Shown here piece by piece: positions 1-7,413 of a DNA stretch of 64,000 nt (positions are counted from its first letter, which is position 1; each line of letters opens with the position of its first letter). The stretch spans positions 1-64,000 of the forward strand of contig CAMDQN010000017.1 in NCBI GenBank assembly GCA_945905925.1, in the 5' to 3' direction. This stretch comes from Singulisphaera sp. GP187. GTDB taxonomy: Bacteria; Planctomycetota; Planctomycetia; Gemmatales; Gemmataceae. The notes beneath the pieces were generated by a model, which was not told where the DNA came from, ran no database searches, and saw nothing but the letters and a program-made list of their open reading frames with translations. The position numbers and the translations under genes are program-made.

Positions 1-411
1 TGCAATGTGGGGAATGGTTTGTGACTCAGGCGACCGAATAGTTTCAGCCATCAACCCGCATCCCACCCAAACGAAAACCGCTGAGTTTTCCAAGGTTTCC
101 CGTGTCAAGCCCAAAGATGTCATGAACTGTCAGCCGTCAGGGAGCGAACGTTCACACACGCCCTGATGGTCGCGGCTCCGCTACGAATTTTTCTGAAAGC
201 GCTCTCGACAATGGGTCCACCATACCGCTTTCCCACGTCCATGCCGTAGGGCACTTCACTCACGCGGTCGTCGATGATCACGCGTTGAGCGTTGCGTCGA
301 ACGGCTTCGCCAGGCACGCGCTTGCTGTCGTATTCAAGCGAGAGTGCCCAACGGAGCGGTTGCGCCGTCGGGCACCACGAACTGTTTCAAGTCATTTCCG
401 GCGTCCGCGCG
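1..411. other. Left edge with no convincing gene
   Basis: No recognisable gene. A minus-strand frame is open from about 398 to 120; its last 65 codons (from a GTG at 317) contain RVIIDDRVSEVPYGMDVGKRYGG. I do not recognise this peptide. It has no signal peptide and no good ribosome binding site, so it could be the tail of a decayed gene or chance coding. I see no tRNA and no clear terminator in this stretch. Confidence 0.4.
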
Positions 412-1452
412 TTACTTCTGGTAGATCGGCAGGTAGTGTGTCGGGACGCTGAGAATCAGCACTGCGATGGAGGTCTGGTAGGAGGCGCCATAGGCGGCTT
501 CCAGTCGCGGGTCGTACCACTCGCCGGTCGCTTTCTGATAACCCGGGGCGAGCAACTTGTCGCGCATCCGCTTGTAGTACTTCTCCCACTGCTCACCGCC
601 GACCTGGTTCATCGCGTGGCACGCGTAGTAGTGGCCGTACCAATAGTGGGCGCGGTCGTCGCCGATTTTCTCCATGTACTCCACCGCTTGCTTGATTTCG
701 TCCGCGTCGTACTCGCCGCACAGTTGGAGAACGCACACGCCCGCGGCCGTCCGCGCGTAGCCAGCGCCCGCCGAATACGGCTGGTACTTGTAGCCGCCCG
801 TGCGCTTGTCGTAACACCGGTTCACGTACTTCAACGCGTCCTTCATCACCTTGTCGGGCACATGAATGCCCGCGTCCTTCGCCCCGCGCAGCGCCATCAC
901 CTGCATGATGGTCACGGAGATGTCCGCGCCGGTCGGGGACGGGTCGTAGCGCCACCCGCCCTCGTTGTTCTGCGTCTTGATGATGAGTTCGATCGCTCGC
1001 TTGGTGATCTTCTTCACGTCCTCGTCGCCGGTCATGCCGTAGGCCTGCGTAAGCGCGAGCGCGGCCATGCCGTGGCAGTACATGTTGCCGCCGCGGGCGC
1101 CGACCAAGTAACCGTCTTCGCGTGCGGTGGAGCACAGGTTGCGCACGCCCTTCGCGACCGCCTTGCCGTGATCGCCTTGGTTCGGCATGTGCCCGTTGGA
1201 CATGAACGCGAGCAGCGTGAATCCGGTGATCGCGGTGTTGCCCCACGAGCCGTCGTTCTCTTGCTTGTCGGCGAGGTACTTGAGCGCCTTCTCGACTGCC
1301 TTCTTGGTGTCGTCGTCCATCTTCACGTTGTCCTTCGGGACAACGCCGATGGGTTTGGGCTCGTCGGCTTTCGGCGGCTGGGTGGCAGCGGGGGTGGCAA
1401 ACAAGCCGCTGAGCGCGGCGGTCAGCATGGACAGGAAGAAGAAGCGACGCAT
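412..1452 (-). CDS. Secreted prenyltransferase/squalene-oxidase repeat protein
   Basis: A 346-residue protein with an N-terminal signal peptide (MRRFFFLSMLTAALSGLFA, then a Pro/Lys-rich linker). The rest is built of alpha/alpha-barrel repeats of the squalene-cyclase/prenyltransferase type, with QW-like motifs DGSWG near residue 75 and GGWRY near residue 165. The catalytic DxDD motif of squalene-hopene cyclases is not visible, so enzymatic cyclase activity is unlikely and a binding or scaffold role in the periplasm is an inference. The ATG at 1452 is preferred over an upstream ATG because it begins the signal peptide. It is the last gene of the MoxR cluster, 128 bp after the coiled-coil gene; such repeat proteins often accompany MoxR/VWA clusters in planctomycetes. 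Confidence 0.8.
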   Translation of the reverse strand: MRRFFFLSMLTAALSGLFATPAATQPPKADEPKPIGVVPKDNVKMDDDTKKAVEKALKYLADKQENDGSWGNTAITGFTLLAFMSNGHMPNQGDHGKAVAKGVRNLCSTAREDGYLVGARGGNMYCHGMAALALTQAYGMTGDEDVKKITKRAIELIIKTQNNEGGWRYDPSPTGADISVTIMQVMALRGAKDAGIHVPDKVMKDALKYVNRCYDKRTGGYKYQPYSAGAGYARTAAGVCVLQLCGEYDADEIKQAVEYMEKIGDDRAHYWYGHYYACHAMNQVGGEQWEKYYKRMRDKLLAPGYQKATGEWYDPRLEAAYGASYQTSIAVLILSVPTHYLPIYQK

Positions 1453-1511
1453 GAGATGCTCCGAATCGAAATGAAGCGCGGGCGGGACGCCCACGGTCCC
1501 GGGGCAGAGAA

Positions 1512-1547
1512 AGGGCCGGTGAACCGACGCGTTCGGTTCCCGGCCCT
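1512..1547 (-). terminator. GC-rich hairpin between two cluster genes
   Basis: Arms AGGGCCGG(T)GAACCGA and TCGGTTCCCGGCCCT pair around a CGCG loop with one bulged base. It lies in the 128-bp spacer after the stop of the coiled-coil gene. There is no T-run, so it may be an attenuator or processing structure rather than a strong terminator. Confidence 0.45.
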
Positions 1548-1580
1548 CGGGGTTGTTAGCGGAACGTCACCACTGGCGGG

Positions 1581-4500
1581 TTACTTGCCGCCCGCGGTCG
1601 GGGCGCCGCCGGCCGGTTTGCCGTTCTTGATGTTGATGTTGTACTGCTTGATCAGTTCGCGGAACTCGGCCGGGAACTGGGTGTCGGTCGTCTGTTGAAC
1701 CTTGTCGCGGTCCTTGTTGCGGAGCTTGATGAAGGCGCTGTCGCCGGTGGCGTTGTTGCCGGACGAGCCGGTGTTCTTCAACTTGTCGCCGCCGTTCATG
1801 TCGCCTTCACCCATCCCCATGTTCATGGGTTGACCCATTCCCATTCCCATTCCCATACCCATACCCATTCCCATACCCATTCCCATTCCCATACCCATAC
1901 CCATTCCCATTCCCATACCCATACCCATTCCCATTCCCATACCCATACCCATTCCCATTCCCATTCCCATTCCCATTCCCATTCCCATTCCCATTCCGGC
2001 CATTGCCATCTGACCCATGCCGGGCTGCGCGCCCATCATGCCCTGAGCCATCGCCGCTTGGTTGAGGGCGTCGAGAGCCTGTTGAAGCCCCATTGCGGCC
2101 TGCTGCTGGTTCATCCCGGCCGGCCCGGGTTGACCCTGTTGCAGTTGGTCGCCAGCCTTCCCGAGTTGTTCGCCGGCTTTCTGCAACTGTCCCTGAACCG
2201 CCATCGGTGCATTCGCCTGGGCCTGTTGCAGCGCGGCCTGAGCAGCAGCGTTCGCCTGCTGCGACTCCTGGAGAGCCTTGGTCGCGTCGAGAACCTTCTG
2301 CTGATCTTTGGCGAGGTCGCCGGGGGTCTTGTTCATGGGCATTCCCATGCCACCCATGGGCATTCCCATACCCATCGGCATCCCCATGGGCATGCCTTTG
2401 TCCATGGGCATTCCCATACCCATGCCCTTGTCCATCGGCATACCCATGCCCTTGTCCATCGGCATGCCCATGCCCTTGTCCATCGGCATGCCCTTGTCCA
2501 TTGGCATTCCCATCATGCCCATTGGCATGCCCATGGGTTGCATGGCGCCCTTCTTCAACTCGTCGAGTGCCTTCTGCTGGTTCTCGATGGCCTTGGGCAG
2601 GTCGCCTTTCTCGAGCGCCTTGGCGGCCATGTCGGCGGCCTTCGCGGCTTCGGGGAGGTTCTGTTTCTCGGCGGCCTTCGCGATCTCCTTCTGCAACTCC
2701 GCGATGTTCGGCTGGCCCATTGGCATCATCGCGGGATCCATCGGCATGCCCTTATCCATCATGTTGGCCATCGGCATGCCCTTGTCCATCATCGGGTTGA
2801 GGGCCATTTCCGCCATCATTGCCTTCTCGGCGGCCATGTTTGCCTGTTCGATGGCCTTGGCGAGTTGCTGAGCCGCTTGCTGCGGGTCCACCTTGTTCGG
2901 TTGGAGAGCGGCCTGGTCCGCAGCCTCCATACCCTTCTTCTCGTCAATCTTCTTCTGAACGTCCTTCGCGGCATCGGTGAGTTTGTCGGCTGCGTCTTTC
3001 GCCTTTTCGCCGCCCATCATCGGCATGTTCATGGCGAGGTCGTTCTTCGCGCCCTCTTGCTTCATGCCAGCTTCATCGACCTTCTTCGCGGCGTCCGGCG
3101 CGAGCTTCTCCAACTGCATCCCCACGTCCTTTGTCGGTGGGGTGAGGTTGTCCTGCTTCTTGGCGATGTCGCCGGTGTCGGGCTTCTTCGGGTCGTTTGC
3201 GGCCTTATCCGCGTCCTTCGCCACTTCCTTCTCGTTCTTCGCCAACTCTTCCAACTTGCCCTTCAACTCTTCGAGTTTGGCGATTTCGGCGCGACGCTCC
3301 TCGATAGCCTTCGCTTGTTTCTCAAGTTCGTCCTTTGCCTCCAACAGTGCCTTCAACGCGTCCTGCTGGTTCGGCTTGGCTTCGTTGGGTTGCTTGGCGT
3401 CGAGTTTGTCACCGGCCTGCTTCTGCGCGTCCACGGCCTTGTCGAGCGCCTTCTTGGCGTCGGTGTTCGGCGGGAGCGGGGTGTTGCGGAGTTCGTCGGT
3501 CTTCTTGGTCACGTCCTTCTGCGCGGTGGCCGCGTCAGGCGTGCGGTTCGGGTTCTCGGCCGCCTTGTCGGTCTTGGTGTTCGCTTCCTTCTGTTCCTTG
3601 ATAATCTGATCGACCTGTTCGATGGCTTGCTTGGTTGCGGCCAGCGGATCGACCTTCGCGAGTTCGGCGGCGGCGATCTGCCGGTCGAGTTCGTCCTTCG
3701 CGGTCTTCAGCGCGTCGAGCGCCTTCTCCTGCGGTTCTTGGGCGCCTGCGATGTCCTTGGCGCGGAGCTTATCTTCAGCCTTCCACTGTTGCGTTTCGGC
3801 TGGCTTGATTGCGTCGGCGACTTCCGGGGCGACCTGTTCGGCAGCCTTGCGGGCGTCGCGGGTGGCGAACTCGGCCTTGGTCTGCTGGTTCGCGAGTTCG
3901 TTGGCACGAGCGGTCTTCGGGTCGGTGCCCTGACGACGAAGTTTGTCGATCTCGGCCTGATCTTGCTTCTCGGTGGTGTCCTTGTTCGCTTTCGTCTGCG
4001 CGTCGATGGCCTTGATCACTTCTTTCTGTGCGATCTTGAGCCCGTCGAGGCGGGTCGCCGGCGGGGTGCGGAGCGCGGCGGCGAGGTCTTTGAGTTCCTT
4101 CGCGTGGCGGCGCTGACGCTCGCCGGCGTCGAGGAAACTACCGGCCCGGAGGGCGGTCAGCGTGTTGTTCATGTCGGCGGACAACTTGATGCCGCGGGGC
4201 AGGGCTTCGGCCTTCTCGACGCGGGCGAGTTGCTCTGGCGTGAGGATCTTCTCCTCGGCCAGGCGCTTCACCTGCTTGAACACCGCGATGACTTCGTTGC
4301 GGAGATCGGCTTGCTCGTTGGCGAGTTCGTCGCGGTCATCGACCACGACCCCGCGTCGGGCCGGCAGCGTGCTGTTCGTGTGGGCTTCGGCGATCAGTTT
4401 GATCTGCTTCTCGGCGGCGCGCTCCAGACGCTCGGCGGCCTCGTCGAGGTTCTTGATCACGTCGAGTTGACCGAGCAGAACCTTGAGTTGGTTGATGACC

Positions 4501-4856
4501 TTCTGGCTCTCGGCGGCGGCGTCCAGTTGTTCCTTTGTCGCGTTCGCGGGGACCGCGACGGCCTTTTCGAGGTGGTCGAGGACCGCCTTGATTTCGGTTT
4601 CGCTCAACCCGCGGAGGTCTTCGGCGACGCCGCGGAGCATCTTCTGCTCAGCATTTGGGGCGAGCCGCTGGAACGTCATGGCGTCGAGCGTGGAGGACGT
4701 GCGGCGGGCCGCTTCGTCCACGCGAGCCTTGATCTTCTTCTGCTCGTCGCGCTGCTTGGCAGCGTCGACGGGCGTCTTGTCCTGGGACACGGCGAGCGGG
4801 ACGATGGTTCCGAGCAGCATCAGCGCAGCCACGAACCAACTTCGGCGGGTAGTCAT
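1581..4856 (-). CDS. Exported coiled-coil Met-rich protein with (Gly-Met)27 tract
   Basis: A 1091-residue protein of unknown biochemical role. The ATG at 4856 is preceded by AAGGAGG at ideal spacing and opens a signal peptide (residues 1-24, MTTRRSWFVAALMLLG...). Residues 25 to about 680 are Ala/Lys/Glu/Asp-rich, with long predicted coiled coil. Residues about 680-845 are methionine-rich (repeats of MPMDKGMGMPM). Then comes a Gln/Ala segment, an uninterrupted (Gly-Met)27-Gly tract at residues 954-1008, and a conserved-looking tail ending QFPAEFRELIKQYN. That tail resembles the ends of partner proteins found next to VWA/BatA genes in planctomycetes. Dense MxM/MxxM motifs in an exported protein suggest Cu(I)/Ag(I) binding or an oxidant sink; this is inference only. 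Confidence 0.75.
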   Translation of the reverse strand: MTTRRSWFVAALMLLGTIVPLAVSQDKTPVDAAKQRDEQKKIKARVDEAARRTSSTLDAMTFQRLAPNAEQKMLRGVAEDLRGLSETEIKAVLDHLEKAVAVPANATKEQLDAAAESQKVINQLKVLLGQLDVIKNLDEAAERLERAAEKQIKLIAEAHTNSTLPARRGVVVDDRDELANEQADLRNEVIAVFKQVKRLAEEKILTPEQLARVEKAEALPRGIKLSADMNNTLTALRAGSFLDAGERQRRHAKELKDLAAALRTPPATRLDGLKIAQKEVIKAIDAQTKANKDTTEKQDQAEIDKLRRQGTDPKTARANELANQQTKAEFATRDARKAAEQVAPEVADAIKPAETQQWKAEDKLRAKDIAGAQEPQEKALDALKTAKDELDRQIAAAELAKVDPLAATKQAIEQVDQIIKEQKEANTKTDKAAENPNRTPDAATAQKDVTKKTDELRNTPLPPNTDAKKALDKAVDAQKQAGDKLDAKQPNEAKPNQQDALKALLEAKDELEKQAKAIEERRAEIAKLEELKGKLEELAKNEKEVAKDADKAANDPKKPDTGDIAKKQDNLTPPTKDVGMQLEKLAPDAAKKVDEAGMKQEGAKNDLAMNMPMMGGEKAKDAADKLTDAAKDVQKKIDEKKGMEAADQAALQPNKVDPQQAAQQLAKAIEQANMAAEKAMMAEMALNPMMDKGMPMANMMDKGMPMDPAMMPMGQPNIAELQKEIAKAAEKQNLPEAAKAADMAAKALEKGDLPKAIENQQKALDELKKGAMQPMGMPMGMMGMPMDKGMPMDKGMGMPMDKGMGMPMDKGMGMGMPMDKGMPMGMPMGMGMPMGGMGMPMNKTPGDLAKDQQKVLDATKALQESQQANAAAQAALQQAQANAPMAVQGQLQKAGEQLGKAGDQLQQGQPGPAGMNQQQAAMGLQQALDALNQAAMAQGMMGAQPGMGQMAMAGMGMGMGMGMGMGMGMGMGMGMGMGMGMGMGMGMGMGMGMGMGMGMGMGMGMGMGQPMNMGMGEGDMNGGDKLKNTGSSGNNATGDSAFIKLRNKDRDKVQQTTDTQFPAEFRELIKQYNINIKNGKPAGGAPTAGGK
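1833..1997 (-). repeat. Hexamer microsatellite encoding (Gly-Met)27
   Basis: On the coding strand this is a pure run of GGN-ATG units, using GGT and GGA in a patterned alternation (ATGGGTATGGGA...). The unit is six bases, so slippage by whole units keeps frame and would vary the length of the Gly-Met tract. The alternation of two Gly codons suggests expansion of 12- to 24-bp blocks rather than of single units. Confidence 0.95.
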
Positions 4857-4985
4857 CGGCGGGCCTCCTTGAGGCGGGTGGGGTGCGGAGAGAAGCACCC
4901 CGGTGAGAATTTTTTAAGTATCCAATCATCGCAATCGGAAAGCAATCGGAAATTATTCAGGATGTTACTTGGGCGTTGCAGGATT

Positions 4986-5043
4986 GGTAGTTTGGTTAGC
5001 CGGAAGCCGAAAGCGAGCGTCGCGTTCGGCTTCCCAAACTACC
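4986..5043. repeat. TTAGCCG-family palindrome in operon spacer
   Basis: Arms GGTAGTTTGG...GGAAGCCGAA and TTCGGCTTCCCAAACTACC form a stem with a TTAGCC bulge. It lies just after the stop of the membrane-protein gene and before the coiled-coil gene. It is related to the copies near 7333, 15010 and 34682. Confidence 0.75.
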
Positions 5044-5051
5044 TCCAACGA

Positions 5052-7262
5052 TTATTTCTTGGGCGGTGTTGTGGTCTGCTTGAACACGTTCGCCTGGTCA
5101 GAGGCGAGGTCGCGCAACTTGTCCTGGAGTCGTTTGTTCTGCTCGTCTCGCATTTTGATCGCTTGACCGGCGTCCTCGCCGTTGACCACGATCTTGCGGC
5201 GGGCCTCCTTCGTGTAGCCGGGTGCGCGACCGGGGATAGGGTTCTTGTCGAACACTTCCACAAATAATTCAACCGTGTCGCCGACCTCAAGTTTCGCGGT
5301 CGTGAAGGTTCCGTCCGGTTGCGGGAGCTTTTTTAATAGTCCGTCGATCTCGAACATGTAGCGCCCCCCGGCTTCCATCCCCGCGGGTTCGGTGTCCGGC
5401 GCGGCCGACGGGAACGAGTAAAACTCGATGTTCACGCGGAACCGGTCCAGTTTGCTCAGTTTGAACCAGGACTGCTCGAACAAACCCAGGTCGGGGACGT
5501 ACGCGCCCACCGTTTTCAGGTCCGCCACGACCGGTTTGAGCGTGAGCCGGGTGAACAGTTTGCCCTCCGGGTCTTGCCGCGGGTGCTGGATGTCCTGAAG
5601 CTCCTTCGAGTAGGCGTCCGGGGCGACACCCTTCGGAATGACGCGGTACGCGACGTTCGCCCGGCTGATGCCCTGTTCCGACCGGGCGTGGTAAATCACC
5701 ATGACGCGCCCACCTTCCGCGAGCGGCAACCGATCGCCCCACTCGTGTGCGACCTTCGCTTCCGGGCGGCCGTCGTAGTCCTCCGGGTCCGGGTGGCGCG
5801 TCGATTCGGGCATGAACGTGACGACCGGTGCGCGGTCCTCCAACATGCGAACGTTACGGCGAATGGGCACCGAGTTCACGAACCCGCGATCATCCACGAG
5901 TTCGAGCCGGTAGCCGATCATGGTCCCCGTGGTTGGGAATAGCCACACAGCGGACTTGCGGTCGGCGGACAGGTCGCGCGGGGCGTGGAAGTCCGCGGGT
6001 CCGTCGCGTTTCGCATTGTGTGCGTAATCCTTTTCGTGGATGCCGTCGCGCACAATGGGAATCAGGCGTGCCTTCTGGAGCGGCTTGTTGAACTTCGCTT
6101 CGACGAGGATTTGCGACATCGGGAGCGCGTCGTTGATCTCGCCGCGAGTCCAGCCGTCGTTCTTGCGGACGAACGGGGCGCCGCCAGTCTGTGTGCCGAG
6201 GAACTTTGGCAGCCATTGCTCGGCGGTGATCGCGTCGCTGTCGCTGTTCAGTTGGGGCGGCGCCTCGAACCGGACGCGACCGGATTCGCGGGTGCGCCCG
6301 TTGTCGAGTCTGGCGGTGAAACTGAAGTCGAGCGACGACGGGGGGAGCCTGGTCACGAAGTACGCGACCTCGGATTCGCCCTCAACGTTGCCGTCGTAGA
6401 CGAGGTCGTAGCTCTCTTCCGGCTGGCCGTCCGGTTCGACGCGCAGGCGCCCGATTGTCGAAGTATCGAACGTGCCGGTCACCTTGTACCGGACTTCCAC
6501 CTCCGCGCCGCTTGGCCACACCTCTTGCGAAACGTTCCGCAAGTGGATGCTTCGCGGGATTTCGACGTTCAGGAGCAACTGGCGCTTTAGGAGTACGGTG
6601 GCCAGGTCGGGTTTCCACAGCGCGTAGGCGCTCCACCCGAGCAGCACCGGCACCACGATAAGCCCCGCGAACAGGAGTCGGGTGAAGTCGACGAGCGTGA
6701 GGAGGTTATGTTTGGCGGCCAACTCGCCAGCTTCGCGTGTGACCTCCGCGATGAGAACCTTCGACATGCCCTGCGTGCGCGCCGTCGGGCGGTTGAGTTG
6801 CACCGCGGTGACGAGCCGGTGCCCGAACGCGGGGATGGCTTTCTCAGCCTGGCTCGCGAGTTCGTCCACCGGGGGAGTGCGACGCCACGGACGCACGAGT
6901 AAGAAGTGCACGAGGCCGAGGCCGATGAAAATCTGCCCGCCGGTCATCAGGACGCGGAGCCACTTCGGGGAATCGTCGATGACCGCGGGGGCCGGGACGC
7001 GGAACCCGTGATCGAGCCGGAGGTGGTCGGTGAACCAGCGTTCTTCGGCCGTCGGCGCCGGCCCAGGCGCGAAGACCCAGGTCGCTTTGAGGAACTTGCG
7101 CCAGGTTTCGGAGCCGAGGTAGCGATCGGCCATCCAGTCCGTGATGCAGGCCATTGTGAGCAGCAGGCCGACGACCGCGACCCACCGCGCACCGCCCCAC
7201 GCGAGCCGGATTAACTGCTCCGTGAACCGCCAGCGTTTCAGTTGTCCGAGTAGGTGTGTCAT
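5052..7262 (-). CDS. Large membrane protein of the MoxR/VWA cluster, three TM helices
   Basis: A 736-residue protein with three predicted membrane helices in its first 220 residues (about 28-44, 105-125 and 200-220). A long exported part of beta-sandwich appearance follows, then a charged C-terminal helix (KMRDEQNKRLQDKLRDLASDQ). No catalytic motif is visible. The arrangement resembles the DUF4175-like proteins often found after BatA/VWA genes; I infer a structural or partner-binding role in the cell envelope. It sits 151 bp after the VWA/amidotransferase-like gene and 195 bp before the coiled-coil protein; both spacers carry palindromic repeats. The start is the ATG at 7262, beginning MTHLLGQLKRWRF. 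Confidence 0.7.
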   Translation of the reverse strand: MTHLLGQLKRWRFTEQLIRLAWGGARWVAVVGLLLTMACITDWMADRYLGSETWRKFLKATWVFAPGPAPTAEERWFTDHLRLDHGFRVPAPAVIDDSPKWLRVLMTGGQIFIGLGLVHFLLVRPWRRTPPVDELASQAEKAIPAFGHRLVTAVQLNRPTARTQGMSKVLIAEVTREAGELAAKHNLLTLVDFTRLLFAGLIVVPVLLGWSAYALWKPDLATVLLKRQLLLNVEIPRSIHLRNVSQEVWPSGAEVEVRYKVTGTFDTSTIGRLRVEPDGQPEESYDLVYDGNVEGESEVAYFVTRLPPSSLDFSFTARLDNGRTRESGRVRFEAPPQLNSDSDAITAEQWLPKFLGTQTGGAPFVRKNDGWTRGEINDALPMSQILVEAKFNKPLQKARLIPIVRDGIHEKDYAHNAKRDGPADFHAPRDLSADRKSAVWLFPTTGTMIGYRLELVDDRGFVNSVPIRRNVRMLEDRAPVVTFMPESTRHPDPEDYDGRPEAKVAHEWGDRLPLAEGGRVMVIYHARSEQGISRANVAYRVIPKGVAPDAYSKELQDIQHPRQDPEGKLFTRLTLKPVVADLKTVGAYVPDLGLFEQSWFKLSKLDRFRVNIEFYSFPSAAPDTEPAGMEAGGRYMFEIDGLLKKLPQPDGTFTTAKLEVGDTVELFVEVFDKNPIPGRAPGYTKEARRKIVVNGEDAGQAIKMRDEQNKRLQDKLRDLASDQANVFKQTTTPPKK

Positions 7263-7413
7263 GAATCGTGTTTGGTGTTTTGGTGTTTTGGTGTTTTGGT
7301 GTTTCGTGTTTGGTGTTTGGTGTTTGGTGTTTGGTAAGCCGCAAGCCGGAGGCGAGCGTCACCAGTGCCACGAAACACGAAACACCAAACACCAAACCAC
7401 AAAACACCAAACA
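7263..7413. repeat. Inverted GTGTTTG heptamer repeat around a TTAGCCG-type core
   Basis: The spacer begins with three GGTGTTTT octamers and four GTGTTTG heptamers. It then has a core resembling GTAAGCCGCAAGCC (about 7333-7363) and ends with the inverted form (ACGAAACACC, AAACACCAAAC). The two halves can fold into a long A/T-rich stem with the GC core at the tip. Related heptamer arrays lie in the spacers at 14967, 17292 and 18338. Confidence 0.85.

Noticed and set aside
412-1452. Squalene-hopene cyclase enzyme
   Set aside because: The DxDD catalytic motif is absent and the protein is about half the usual length, so only the repeat fold is claimed.
292-1698. A 468-codon plus-strand open frame
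   Set aside because: It is the antisense shadow of the squalene-cyclase-like gene, with Val/Arg/Ala-biased composition and no domain.
1695-5267. A 1190-codon plus-strand open frame rich in His-Ser/His-Thr repeats
   Set aside because: It is antisense to the coiled-coil Met-rich gene; the His repeats are just the complement of the Gly-Met tract. It lacks a good start and has no domain.
7263-7413. CRISPR array
   Set aside because: The repeated units are 7-8 bp, tandem and inverted, with no unique spacers and no cas genes.
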